NCBI GenBank assembly: GCA_015065545.1
Contig: SVQA01000001.1
Coordinates: 186,001 to 250,000, forward strand
Length of the DNA stretch: 64,000 bases
Source of the DNA: Oscillospiraceae bacterium
GTDB taxonomy: Bacteria > Bacillota > Clostridia > Oscillospirales > Acutalibacteraceae
Direction: 5' to 3'
Position 1 is the first letter of the stretch. Each line of letters starts with the position of its first letter. This document shows positions 1 to 9,151 of this stretch, in pieces. Both the position numbers and the translations under genes were made by a program. A model generated the notes under the pieces. The model was given only the letters and a program-made list of their open reading frames with translations, did not search any database and was not told the DNA's origin.

Positions 1-886
<886 letters not shown>

Positions 887-894
887 TCAAAAGG

Positions 895-1470
895 TTATTT
901 ATTCACAGCGGAAGTGCCCTTCTCTCTGAGATATGTAGACTCCATATCTGCAAGATGGAGCTTAACTGCCAAAGGATACTTTTCATATGCCTGACTTACG
1001 GTGTAGCCTGTGCTGTCATCAAAATTACCCATGTGCCAACGGATAGCCATAGCCTCGTCAAGTTTGAGCTTCATAAAACGCTCAATAAGAAACACGGATT
1101 TCTCGCCGTGACCAAAGGGAAACTTATCCTCAATTGTGTAATAAGGCTGCTTTTCCCACTGACCTGTAAGCTCATTCTTGACATTTCGAGTTGAAATCTT
1201 GTAAAATTCTGCTTTACACACATCGTGAAGAAGTGCAGCAATTGCAAAGCTCTCTACAGAATCCACTCCCTCTTCAAAATGCTTTTCCATCATTGTATTG
1301 AAAACGCTGACAGAATGCATTACAAGACCATTTTCACAAGCACAGTGATACTTTGTACTAGCAGGTGCAGTAAAGAAATCTGTATTCTGTAACCATGCAA
1401 GAAGCTCTTTTGCTCCGTTTCTTGTAACATTCTCGGTAAAAATCCGGATAAATTCATCTCTTGCGCTCAT
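895..1470 (-). CDS. HD-domain phosphohydrolase-like protein
   Basis: A predicted soluble metal-dependent hydrolase of the HD superfamily, about 191 residues. The metal-binding signature is visible as an early His (NGLVMHSVSV), then LLHDVCKAEF, then RWHMGNFDD, the usual H...HD...H/D layout. The substrate is unknown; relatives act on nucleotides or phosphoesters. The ATG at 1470 was chosen because GAGGTG lies just upstream. A GTG at 1482 would overlap that ribosome site and the stop of the preceding gene. It lies between the DUF436 gene (8 bp upstream) and ligA (20 bp downstream), so it is probably co-transcribed with both. The fold is fairly certain; the function is not known. Confidence 0.85.
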   Translation of the reverse strand: MSARDEFIRIFTENVTRNGAKELLAWLQNTDFFTAPASTKYHCACENGLVMHSVSVFNTMMEKHFEEGVDSVESFAIAALLHDVCKAEFYKISTRNVKNELTGQWEKQPYYTIEDKFPFGHGEKSVFLIERFMKLKLDEAMAIRWHMGNFDDSTGYTVSQAYEKYPLAVKLHLADMESTYLREKGTSAVNK

Positions 1471-1478
1471 ATTACACC

Positions 1479-2042
1479 TCACAAAAGTTCATTATTATAT
1501 ATTGCTCGCTCACCGCCAATAAACTTGGGACGGGTACGAGCTGCCAAAACAACAGCCTCGCCGATTGTTCTTTTTGAGAGTTTTACAGGAACAGCAGTTG
1601 GCTTTAAATGCATACCGATAAGTGTACCTCCAATATCGATACCTGCATCTGCCCTAACATTCTCTACAACTACAGCATCTTCAAAACGAGAATAAGCTGT
1701 AGTAGCACTTGCTCCGCCTGCGTGAGCGTGAGGTATTGCATTGACAATCTCATACCCGAAAAGTTTTGCGGCTTTTCTTTCAATTACCAAAGCACGATTG
1801 AGATGCTCACAGCACTGGGCGGCTAGATATATACCTCTCTTTGCAAGCTCGGGAAGGATTACATCATAGACGGCTTCTGCAGCTTCCATACTGGAGCAAG
1901 TACCGATTCTCTGTCCAGTAATCTCGCTGGAAGAACAGCCGAGCACAACAAGTGAACCTTCTGAAAGCTTGGCACAATCAAGAAGCTCTGAAAGCACAGT
2001 CTTAATATCCTCTTTAATAGTAATAATATCAATGCAACTCAT
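1479..2042 (-). CDS. DUF436 / UPF0340 (YwlG-like) family protein
   Basis: A conserved Firmicutes protein of unknown biochemical role, about 187 residues, matching the YwlG/TIGR01440 family by its signatures: VVLGCSSSEITGQRIGT near the N-terminus, AAQCCEHLNRALVIE in the middle, and a C-terminal IDIGGTLIGMHLKPTAVPV segment. The conserved Cys and His residues suggest a metal- or thiol-based function, but this is inference. The start is placed at the ATG with GAGGAA upstream, not at the earlier ATG (2072), which lies inside a hairpin. It sits directly downstream of the ispH-rpsA gene and upstream of the HD-domain gene on the same strand. Confidence 0.88.
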   Translation of the reverse strand: MSCIDIITIKEDIKTVLSELLDCAKLSEGSLVVLGCSSSEITGQRIGTCSSMEAAEAVYDVILPELAKRGIYLAAQCCEHLNRALVIERKAAKLFGYEIVNAIPHAHAGGASATTAYSRFEDAVVVENVRADAGIDIGGTLIGMHLKPTAVPVKLSKRTIGEAVVLAARTRPKFIGGERAIYNNELL

Positions 2043-2061
2043 AATAAAATTCCTCACAAGT

Positions 2062-2092
2062 AAAACAGGCATCCCCTAATATAGAGGATGCC
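2062..2092 (-). terminator. weak intrinsic terminator / attenuator after ispH-rpsA
   Basis: On the minus strand a 7-bp stem (GGCATCC / GGATGCC, arms 2068-2074 and 2086-2092) is followed by TGTTTTA. The T-tract is short, so it may only reduce read-through into the DUF436-HD-ligA genes. Confidence 0.5.
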
Positions 2093-2108
2093 CGAAAATA
2101 AGCAATAA

Positions 2109-4112
2109 TTATTCCTCAGTTTCTGCCTCAGTTGCAGCTTCTTCTGAAACTTCTTCTGCAACTTCTTCAGCTTCTACTTCAGGAAGGAGCTCTCTTACAG
2201 AAAGGCTTACACGCTTCTTGTCGAAGTCGATTGCAACAATCTTTGCTTCGAGCTCATCACCAACGCTTACAACATCCTGGGGCTTTGCAACGTGCTGGTT
2301 GGAAAGCTGAGAGATGTGAATAAGACCATCAATGCCGGGGATAACGGTAGCAAAAGCACCGAATGTAGTGATACCTGCAATCTTAACCTTGCATACTGTA
2401 TCAACAGGATAATCACGACGGAGAATCTCCCAAGGATTGTCCTCTGCCTTTTTGAAGCCGAGAGAAATCTTGTTTGTCTCTGTGTTGAAATCCTTAACGT
2501 AAACTTCTACTGTATCGCCAACATTAACAACCTCGGAAGGATGCTTGATTCTGGACCAGCTGAGCTCAGAGATGTGAATCATACCGAATACACCGCCGAG
2601 ATCTACGAATGCACCGTAGTTTGTAAGGGACTTAACAGTACCAACATAAGTCTTGCCTACCTCGATACCCTCCCAGAAAGCAGCCTTGAACTCGGATCTC
2701 TGGTCACGGAGAACGCTCTTGATAGAACCAACGATCTTCTTACGTCTGCCACGCTGAGAAACTTCAAGAAGTCTGAAATCTACTGTTGTGTGGAGAAGCT
2801 CAGAAAGATCATCCATACGAACGATGGATGCCTGAGAAGCAGGGATGAAAATTCGGTTGTTGCGAGCGAACACGATAACGCCGCCGTTTACAACCTCGAT
2901 AACCTCACCTGTGAGAACTGCGTTCTCTTCAGCAAGCTTTTCGAGCTCATCCCAATCCTTCTTTGCGTCAACTCTGCGCTTGGAAAGCATAATTGTGCCT
3001 TCAACATCGTTTGTCTTCATAATAAGAAGCTCAATCTCGTCGCCAACGCTTACGAAGTCTGCGGGATTGTTAACAGGACCGAAAGAGAGTTCATCAGCGG
3101 GGATGAAACCAGCCTGCTTTCTGCCAACATCAACATATACCTCTGTAGGTGTGATGCTGATAACAGTACCCATTACCCTTTCATTTGTATTTAAGCCTTT
3201 GAGGTTCTCTTCCAAAAGAGCCTCAAAATCTTCAGTTTCGTTTGTTACACCGGACTTGGTCATTTCTTCCATTTTATCCAGTACCTCCTTTATAATCCTT
3301 GCAGGAGTGGAAGCTCCCGCAGTTACGCCAACCGTACTGACATTGCTTAATCTCTCCGGCAAAAGCTCTTCTGCTGTTTCAATCCAAAGGGTCTTAGAAC
3401 AGACTTTACTGCAGAGTTCATAGAGCTTTGCAGTGTTAGAACTTTTCTTATCACCTATGACTATCATAAGCTCGGAACACTTTGCCAAATTTTCGGCTTC
3501 CGCCTGTCGGCTATGCGTAGCACTACATATTGTAGCAAATATTTCTGCATTTGTACAGACTTTTTTTATTGTTTTCACACATTTTTTCCATTCTTTTTCG
3601 CTAAATGTGGTTTGTGCAACAAAAACAGCCGTATTATAATTCTCTTTGGGAATATTGGAAAGAAGAATGTTTAATTCTTCATCGTTCTTGTAAGTATAAC
3701 AAGGAACAACAGAGTGTCCTATTATACCCTTTACTTCGGGATGAGCACTATCCCCTGCTATAAAAACAGATTTATGAAGTTCGGGGTCTGCTCCTGCAAC
3801 GATGTTGTGAATCTTTGAAACAAAAGGACAAGTTGCATCGGAGCATTTAAGACCAAGACTACCAATATCATCCATAATAGTTTTGGAAACACCGTGAGAA
3901 CGAACTACCAAGGTAGCATCCTTCGGTGCATCCTCAGGCAAATCAACAGTAACTACTCCGCGAGAACTGAGCTCCTTAACCATTTCTGTATTATGGATTA
4001 TAGGACCTAAGGTTGCAACCTTATTACCCTCATCAAGAAGTTTATAAACTATGTTTACAGCACGGTTTACACCAAAGCAAAAACCGGCGGTATCTGCAAG
4101 CTTAATTACCAT
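2109..4112 (-). CDS. Fused 4-hydroxy-3-methylbut-2-enyl diphosphate reductase (IspH) - ribosomal protein S1
   Basis: A 667-residue fusion. Residues 1-285 are IspH/LytB, the last enzyme of the MEP isoprenoid pathway, which makes IPP and DMAPP. The three [4Fe-4S] cysteines are C12 (GFCFGV), C95 (DATCPF) and C196 (CSATHSRQ). H40, H124 and the catalytic E126 are also present. Residues about 310-378, 396-463, 486-555 and 569-638 are four S1 RNA-binding domains, followed by a Glu/Ala-rich acidic tail. The fusion is a known clostridial arrangement, and the S1 half may act in mRNA binding on the ribosome. The start overlaps the end of plsC by 11 bp, with AAAGGAT upstream, suggesting translational coupling. 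No residue essential to IspH is missing. Confidence 0.96.
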   Translation of the reverse strand: MVIKLADTAGFCFGVNRAVNIVYKLLDEGNKVATLGPIIHNTEMVKELSSRGVVTVDLPEDAPKDATLVVRSHGVSKTIMDDIGSLGLKCSDATCPFVSKIHNIVAGADPELHKSVFIAGDSAHPEVKGIIGHSVVPCYTYKNDEELNILLSNIPKENYNTAVFVAQTTFSEKEWKKCVKTIKKVCTNAEIFATICSATHSRQAEAENLAKCSELMIVIGDKKSSNTAKLYELCSKVCSKTLWIETAEELLPERLSNVSTVGVTAGASTPARIIKEVLDKMEEMTKSGVTNETEDFEALLEENLKGLNTNERVMGTVISITPTEVYVDVGRKQAGFIPADELSFGPVNNPADFVSVGDEIELLIMKTNDVEGTIMLSKRRVDAKKDWDELEKLAEENAVLTGEVIEVVNGGVIVFARNNRIFIPASQASIVRMDDLSELLHTTVDFRLLEVSQRGRRKKIVGSIKSVLRDQRSEFKAAFWEGIEVGKTYVGTVKSLTNYGAFVDLGGVFGMIHISELSWSRIKHPSEVVNVGDTVEVYVKDFNTETNKISLGFKKAEDNPWEILRRDYPVDTVCKVKIAGITTFGAFATVIPGIDGLIHISQLSNQHVAKPQDVVSVGDELEAKIVAIDFDKKRVSLSVRELLPEVEAEEVAEEVSEEAATEAETEE

Positions 4113-4728
4113 ACTTATCCTTTTCCCACATTACTTTAATTTTTTCCATAAGCAGACGGGATGCTTCTCTGTACTCTCTGGGTGCTCCGTTTATAATACC
4201 AAGTTCTTCAGTAGTAACGGGTTCTCCATAAGTAATATAGATTCTTGAGAATGCGTGCTTTTTCTTGCTTCTGTATGTAACAGAAACCGGAACAATACTG
4301 CAGTTCATCTGATGTGCAATCATAACAGCACCGCTTCTGGGTCTTTGAAGCTCTCCTGTTTTGGAACGAGTACCCTCTATAAAAATACCGATAGCCTCGC
4401 CGTTATCTATCATCGCCTTGGCATTATTAATAGAGTCCCAGTCACCCTTACCTCTTTCAACAGGGAAAGCACCAAGTTTTCTAAAGAACCAGTTAAGAAC
4501 AGGGGATTTGAAAAGCTCCGCCTTTGCCATAAATCTGATAGGTCTTTTCTGCCCTATTGCAACAAGGATAGGGTCCATACCGGAAATATGATTTGGAGCA
4601 AAAATAAATCTGCCATCTGTTGGAATATTCTTTTTATTAGTATATTTAGTTCTTACCATAGGCCAAAGAACAACACGCGCTATATTCTTCCAGACAACGT
4701 AAAAACTTTTACTGAAATCCGCTTTCAC
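4102..4728 (-). CDS. plsC: 1-acyl-sn-glycerol-3-phosphate acyltransferase (PlsC family)
   Basis: Transfers an acyl chain to lysophosphatidic acid to make phosphatidic acid at the inner face of the membrane. The 208 residues carry the acyltransferase HX4D motif (NHISGMD, H47 and D52) and the substrate-phosphate motif FIEGTRS (about 117-122). A hydrophobic stretch near residues 8-25 probably contacts the membrane. Translation starts with GTG immediately after the TAA of cmk, with GAGGAG about 11 bp upstream, so the two genes are coupled. The cmk-plsC-ispH/rpsA order is common in Clostridia. Acyl-chain or lysophospholipid preference cannot be read from the sequence. Confidence 0.93.
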   Translation of the reverse strand: MKADFSKSFYVVWKNIARVVLWPMVRTKYTNKKNIPTDGRFIFAPNHISGMDPILVAIGQKRPIRFMAKAELFKSPVLNWFFRKLGAFPVERGKGDWDSINNAKAMIDNGEAIGIFIEGTRSKTGELQRPRSGAVMIAHQMNCSIVPVSVTYRSKKKHAFSRIYITYGEPVTTEELGIINGAPREYREASRLLMEKIKVMWEKDKYGN

Positions 4729-5397
4729 TTATTTGTTCTCCTCAATTGTTTTAATAAGTAATGCTATAGACTCTTCAAGATTAAGCTCTGATGTATCTAC
4801 AAGAACACTATCCTCAGCAGGCTTCAAGGGAGCTATGGGTCTGTTCATATCATTGTTATCACGCTCGATAACATCAGCAAGAACATCCTCGTAAACTGCC
4901 TGCTGACCCTTTTCGATAAGCTCATCGTATCTTCTTCTTGCTCTTATTTCAGAAGAAGCGGTGAGAAATATTTTAACCTTAGCATCGGGAAGCACTACAG
5001 TACCGATATCTCTACCGTCCATAATAACATCAAATTCCTTTGCCATATTTCTCTGTAAATCCAAAAGGAATGCTCTTACAGCAGGAATAGCAGAACAACG
5101 TGAAGCCGCCATAGAAACAGCCTCGGTTCTGATAAGACCTGATACATCCTCGCCGTTGAGAATAACAAGCTGATTCTTATTTTCATCCCTTGCAAGAGAT
5201 ACATCAATATTTTCAAGAAGTGCTGTAACAGCTTCTGAATCAGCAGGATCTACATCATTACGAAGACAGTAAAGACCGATTGCACGATACATAGCACCTG
5301 TATCAACATAAATAAAACCTAAATGCTTGGCTGCTGCCTTAGCGATAGTGGATTTACCTGCACCTGCAGGGCCATCAATAGCAATTGCAATAGACAT
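4729..5397 (-). CDS. cmk: Cytidylate kinase
   Basis: Phosphorylates CMP and dCMP to the diphosphates with ATP in pyrimidine salvage and RNA turnover. The 222-residue protein begins with the P-loop IDGPAGAGKST (GPAGAGKS at residues 9-16) and continues with VDTGAMYRAIG, the CMP-binding DGRDIGT motif, and a LID-like segment with RARRRYDEL. The length is typical of bacterial Cmk. AGGAGT precedes the ATG. It sits 24 bp downstream of the FAD oxidoreductase and abuts plsC. Identification is secure. Confidence 0.97.
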   Translation of the reverse strand: MSIAIAIDGPAGAGKSTIAKAAAKHLGFIYVDTGAMYRAIGLYCLRNDVDPADSEAVTALLENIDVSLARDENKNQLVILNGEDVSGLIRTEAVSMAASRCSAIPAVRAFLLDLQRNMAKEFDVIMDGRDIGTVVLPDAKVKIFLTASSEIRARRRYDELIEKGQQAVYEDVLADVIERDNNDMNRPIAPLKPAEDSVLVDTSELNLEESIALLIKTIEENK

Positions 5398-5421
5398 AAT
5401 AATTACTCCTAATATAAAATT

Positions 5422-6666
5422 TTATGTATTATATACCGCCCATGTACCCGCAAGTTTGCCGGTAGAGAACGCAATCTGAAGATTGAATCCTCCCGTATAG
5501 GCGTCAACATCAATTACTTCACCGCAGAAATATAACCCCTTACAAAGCTTACTTTCCATAGTAGCAGGATCAATCTCTGAAGTCTTTACACCGCCTCGTG
5601 TAACAATAGCTTCGTCTACGGGACGTGTGCCGCTGATTTTAAATCTCATATCTTTAAGAAGATTTATAAGTTCAAATCTCATCTCTTTTGTAATGCTGTT
5701 ACATCTTATGGCAGGATCAAAGCCCAACCGTCTGATAACAACAGGAATCATAGATGAAGGCAACAGATCTGAAAGAGAATTAGAAAACTCACGATTTTTG
5801 TATTTTTCAAAATCACGAAGGATTCTCTCGTTGAGCTTTTCTATGTTAAGTGCAGGCTTCAAATCAATTGAAACTACAGTATCCTTATAATCTTCTGATT
5901 TAAGATGTGCACTTGCACTGAGTATTGTAGGACCGCTCAAGCCGAAGTGAGTAAAGAGAAGCTCACCAAAATCGGAATAAATAGTCTTTGAACCTTTTAA
6001 AAGCTTAACACCCACATTCCTGAGAGATAGTCCCTGCATATCCTTACAATCAGAAAGGCTTAAATCTGTACACACAAGAGGAACCAAAGAGGCTTCAGGT
6101 TTAACAACAGTATGCCCTGCTTGCCGTGCAAATTTATAGCCGTCACCGGTTGAGCCTGTCAAGGGATAAGACTTGCCTCCTGTGGCAACAATCACAGCAT
6201 CGGCAAAATATTCTTTTCCTTCAGAACTAACAACACCTTTTACAGTAAAATCGTCGATTATCAGACTCTTTACAGTTTCAAAGCTATTAATCTTCACTTT
6301 ATTTGAATGTACATACTTTTCCAAAGCGGCAACAACATCCGTTGCTTTATCGGATTCGGGGAAAACACGATTACCTCGCTCTGTCTTAAGAGGTAAGCCT
6401 AAATCCTCAAAAAAAGACATAGTATCGCTTGTGTCGAAAGCATTGATTGCACTGTACATAAATCTGGGATTTGTATTTACATTCTCAATAAAATCGCTGA
6501 CAGAACAGTTATTTGTAACATTACATCTGCCTTTACCTGTTATGCAAAGCTTTCTGCCTACTCTTTTATTTTTTTCAAAAACCTGCACCGATGCACCAAG
6601 CTCTGCCGCAGTACCTGCAGCAATTAAGCCTGCCGCACCGCCGCCAATAACAATAATTCTGCTCAT
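5422..6666 (-). CDS. NAD(P)/FAD-dependent oxidoreductase, HI0933/YhiN (BaiN-like) family
   Basis: A 414-residue flavoprotein. The N-terminal Rossmann FAD-binding motif is VIGGGAAGLIAAGTAAELG (about 5-23), followed by EKNKRVGRKLCITGKGRCNVTN, a hallmark of the HI0933 family. The C-terminal GLYFCGEVIDVDAYTGGFN segment closes the FAD site. Family members have been linked to reductive steps such as bile-acid metabolism, but the substrate here is unknown. The start ATG overlaps the stop of the rpiR-type gene by one base (TAATG), showing translational coupling. The gene just upstream of cmk is often of this family in Clostridia. Confidence 0.9.
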   Translation of the reverse strand: MSRIIVIGGGAAGLIAAGTAAELGASVQVFEKNKRVGRKLCITGKGRCNVTNNCSVSDFIENVNTNPRFMYSAINAFDTSDTMSFFEDLGLPLKTERGNRVFPESDKATDVVAALEKYVHSNKVKINSFETVKSLIIDDFTVKGVVSSEGKEYFADAVIVATGGKSYPLTGSTGDGYKFARQAGHTVVKPEASLVPLVCTDLSLSDCKDMQGLSLRNVGVKLLKGSKTIYSDFGELLFTHFGLSGPTILSASAHLKSEDYKDTVVSIDLKPALNIEKLNERILRDFEKYKNREFSNSLSDLLPSSMIPVVIRRLGFDPAIRCNSITKEMRFELINLLKDMRFKISGTRPVDEAIVTRGGVKTSEIDPATMESKLCKGLYFCGEVIDVDAYTGGFNLQIAFSTGKLAGTWAVYNT

Positions 6667-7541
6667 TATTCGTTATCCTTTTTATGGGAGCTTGTATAAA
6701 CACCTTGCTCATGCCATACAGCTTCCAATGCCTCAAAGGTTGCTTTAACCTCATCCTTTTTCTTGATAACAGTAGCAACAATCAAAGCATTGATAAGCGA
6801 CAAGGGTGCCACAAGCGAATCTACAACAGACGCCATATCGCTTCTTGCTATAAGTAAGGATTTGGCACTATCGACCAAAGGAGAAAGCATACTGTCTGTA
6901 ATAGCTATAGTGGCAGCACCACGGGATGCGGCAAAATCCATAGCACTTGCGGCTGTTTTACTGTATCGGGGAAAACTGATACCGATGATCGCATCCTTCT
7001 CGGAGATACGCAGAAGTGCCTCATACATACCGGAGCGGCTTGCTGTAGTTACAACGTGCACATTACCAAGTATAAGCTCAAAATAATAACCGAGAAAGCT
7101 GGCAATTGAGCTTGCAGAACGAGTACCGAAGATATAAATATTCTCTGCCTCAATAATTGAATTAACAGCTCGGTCAAAATCCTCTCTGGAGGTTTCCTCA
7201 AGAGTTCTTCGGATTTTCTGAATATCCTGATTGAGAACACTCTCAAGCACATCGCCGTCACCGATTTTTGCGGCACTCACTTCGATTCTCTGAACAGAGG
7301 TAAGCTTATCCTTGATCATTTCCTGCATTGCTTTTTGCAGCTGAGGATAGCCGCTGTAACCAAGCTCTGTAGCAAAACGTACAACCGTACTCTCGCTGAC
7401 ACCTACATATTCTCCAAGCTTGGATGCTGTGAGGAATGCTGCTCGGTCATAGTGCTGCTCAATAAATTCTGCAATTAATTTCTGTCCTTTTGAGAGAGAA
7501 TTCATTTTTGCATCTATACGAACAAAAAGATGTTTTTCCAT
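6666..7541 (-). CDS. MurR/RpiR-family transcriptional regulator
   Basis: A 291-residue regulator. It has an N-terminal HTH_6 domain (about 1-80, including ASKLGEYVGVSESTVVRFATELGYSG) and a C-terminal SIS sugar-phosphate-binding domain (about 125-260, with IYIFGTRSASSIASFLGYYF). Members sense phosphosugars and control sugar or cell-wall catabolic genes. Here no sugar genes are adjacent, so the ligand and targets are unknown. It is the promoter-proximal gene of the operon that continues into the FAD oxidoreductase and cmk. AGAGGTG lies before the ATG and a good sigma-A promoter lies at 7571-7599. Confidence 0.92.
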   Translation of the reverse strand: MEKHLFVRIDAKMNSLSKGQKLIAEFIEQHYDRAAFLTASKLGEYVGVSESTVVRFATELGYSGYPQLQKAMQEMIKDKLTSVQRIEVSAAKIGDGDVLESVLNQDIQKIRRTLEETSREDFDRAVNSIIEAENIYIFGTRSASSIASFLGYYFELILGNVHVVTTASRSGMYEALLRISEKDAIIGISFPRYSKTAASAMDFAASRGAATIAITDSMLSPLVDSAKSLLIARSDMASVVDSLVAPLSLINALIVATVIKKKDEVKATFEALEAVWHEQGVYTSSHKKDNE

Positions 7542-7570
7542 ATCTGCACCTCTAAAATAAATCTTTTGTT

Positions 7571-7599
7571 ATTATATCAAATCAAACAACAAAATTCAA
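7571..7599 (-). promoter_or_regulatory. Sigma-A promoter of the rpiR-cmk-plsC-ispH operon
   Basis: On the minus strand TTGAAT (7599-7594), a 17-bp spacer and a perfect TATAAT (7576-7571) lie about 30 bp upstream of the rpiR-type start codon. Confidence 0.75.
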
Positions 7600-7693
7600 T
7601 GCTTTTTGCAGGAATTATTTTTAGATTCTGCAGATTTCTATATGTTTTAAGGTGTTTATACAGATAATTCTTTCATTTTACTATAATTTTGCA

Positions 7694-7726
7694 ATAAAAA
7701 ACGCCGAACTTTAATAAGCTCGGCGT
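7694..7726 (-). terminator. Intrinsic terminator after the PHP phosphatase gene
   Basis: A 9-bp stem (ACGCCGAGC pairing with GTTCGGCGT, one wobble pair) on the minus strand is followed by TTTTTTATTG. It ends the histidine phosphatase-PHP phosphatase transcript and insulates the rpiR promoter. Confidence 0.88.
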
Positions 7727-7739
7727 AAAAACTCAAATA

Positions 7740-8450
7740 TTATCTTCCCTCGAAAATATCTTTAGCATTATCATTGAATGCAGAAATAACTTCAGATGAT
7801 GTTTTCTTTTCGATAAACTTGAGTGCATCAGATATATCTGCTGGAGAATTTCTATTCATACTGTGTGTGTCGGTTGAAAGCACATCAATATAGTTCTTCT
7901 TAATCAGAGAAATAAGCTTTCGTTTATGGGAGCTGCTTAAAAAAGAAGAAACATTTGACTGCAATATTACCCCCATTGACACAAGCTCAGATAAAACATT
8001 TTTATTCTTCATAAGCGTAGGATAACGCTCAATATGAGGAATAATCGGAATAATACCAAAATCTCTGAGTCTTCTTATCATATTCATTGTACTGTCAGAA
8101 AAAGTTGACTGATAAGAAAACTCTGTAATCATATAAGGAGTGTTTTCTATACATAAAAGACTTAACTCTCTTTCTTCAGAGAAGAGGTATTTTGTAACAT
8201 AAACCTCTGCCCCAAGCTTGAAACGAATATTTGGATGTAAGTGAGTTTTTAACTCCTTGAAGGCACTATTCCTTCTTAAAAGGAAATCATCCATGCTCTC
8301 TTTATGAGTGTAAAAATGCGGAGTTAAGCATATATTCTCTACCCCATTATCTTTCAAAGCTTCGATAAGCAATAAAGAGTCTTCGACCGTTTTAGCACCA
8401 TCATCAACACCGTGAAGAATATGAGTATGTAAATCGTATTTAAGAGTCAT
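7740..8450 (-). CDS. PHP-fold tyrosine-protein phosphatase (CpsB/YwqE type)
   Basis: A manganese-dependent phosphotyrosine phosphatase of 236 residues in the PHP fold. It matches the CpsB/CapC/YwqE family, which dephosphorylates bacterial tyrosine kinases controlling polysaccharide export. Metal-binding motifs are visible as YDLHTHILHGVDDGA (about 5-19), LTPHFYTH (about 42-49), IPIIPHIERYP (about 131-141) and LSTDTHS near 195. No BY-kinase or capsule gene is in this window, so the partner is elsewhere or the substrate differs. Its ATG directly follows the TAA of the histidine phosphatase, so the two phosphatases form a small operon. Confidence 0.88.
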   Translation of the reverse strand: MTLKYDLHTHILHGVDDGAKTVEDSLLLIEALKDNGVENICLTPHFYTHKESMDDFLLRRNSAFKELKTHLHPNIRFKLGAEVYVTKYLFSEERELSLLCIENTPYMITEFSYQSTFSDSTMNMIRRLRDFGIIPIIPHIERYPTLMKNKNVLSELVSMGVILQSNVSSFLSSSHKRKLISLIKKNYIDVLSTDTHSMNRNSPADISDALKFIEKKTSSEVISAFNDNAKDIFEGR

Positions 8451-9077
8451 TTAATCATCTTCTCTCTCTACAGGAATAAGCTGGTAAACTTCAGCAACTC
8501 TGTCTCTTTGCCAAAGCATAGGTGTTACACGCATTGAATAACCGAATCCATTGTCACAAGCCCATTCAAAAGACTTTGCCTGAGGGAGTCCGTAGATAGA
8601 AAGCAGGGTATTCATAACACCGCTATGAGTAATAATAGCACAATCTGTGTTTCCCGTCTTGATAAGTCCGTCAACAATATTCTGGAAAACAAGGCATATT
8701 CTGCGGATAAAGTCATCGTTATTTTCGCCATCCGGAGGTGTAACACCGCTTTCACCTGCAAGCCATCGCTCAAACAAAGGGTCACCCTTGAGCTGTTCTG
8801 CAGTTTTGCCCTCCCATTTACCGAAATTCATTTCTGTAAGTTCATCGATAACGATAGGCTTGATATGGGGATAAAGAACCTCGCAGGTCTGTACACATCG
8901 CTTTAATGGTCCTGTAAAAATAACAGGTGCATAGGGATATTTATGAGAAACATCAAAAGCTTTAAGCTCTGCTATTCCCTCCTCTGAAAGCTCTGCATCC
9001 GTAATTCCGATATAAGCACCCTTCTTTGTTTCTTCAATTGCTCCGTGCCTTATAAAGTGGATATAATAAGATTTCAT
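8451..9077 (-). CDS. Histidine phosphatase (phosphoglycerate mutase superfamily)
   Basis: A 208-residue branch-1 histidine phosphatase. The catalytic RHG is in YIHFIRHGAIEE near the N-terminus; the second conserved His is in AIITHSGVMNTLLS. A TGPLKRCVQT segment matches the family phosphate pocket. Relatives include alpha-ribazole phosphatase and other small-molecule phosphatases, and the substrate here is not evident. The ATG at 9077 is preceded by GGAGGT 7 bp upstream; an ATG at 9089 overlaps that site. The gene is divergent from an XRE regulator across a perfect palindrome at 9095-9111. Confidence 0.88.
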   Translation of the reverse strand: MKSYYIHFIRHGAIEETKKGAYIGITDAELSEEGIAELKAFDVSHKYPYAPVIFTGPLKRCVQTCEVLYPHIKPIVIDELTEMNFGKWEGKTAEQLKGDPLFERWLAGESGVTPPDGENNDDFIRRICLVFQNIVDGLIKTGNTDCAIITHSGVMNTLLSIYGLPQAKSFEWACDNGFGYSMRVTPMLWQRDRVAEVYQLIPVEREDD

Positions 9078-9094
9078 AAATACCTCCATATATG

Positions 9095-9111
9095 CTTTAC
9101 AAATTGTAAAG
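9095..9111. promoter_or_regulatory. Candidate operator: perfect 8-bp inverted repeat between divergent genes
   Basis: CTTTACAA-A-TTGTAAAG covers the -35 box of the XRE regulator gene and lies 18 bp from the start of the opposite gene. It is well placed to be the autoregulatory operator of the XRE protein. The assignment is inference from position and symmetry. Confidence 0.5.
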
Positions 9112-9124
9112 AATGTAATATACT
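9096..9124 (+). promoter_or_regulatory. Sigma-A promoter of the XRE regulator
   Basis: TTTACA (9096-9101), a 17-bp spacer and TATACT (9119-9124). It rules out the ATG at 9125 as the start, because that codon would lie at or before the transcription start. Confidence 0.65.
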
Positions 9125-9151
9125 ATGTGTATAGAAAGGTCGGTTGTTGCT

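Noticed and set aside
2292..3194. A 300-codon open frame on the plus strand
   Set aside because: It lies wholly opposite the IspH-S1 coding region, has no ribosome site or family match, and arises from codon bias of the real gene.
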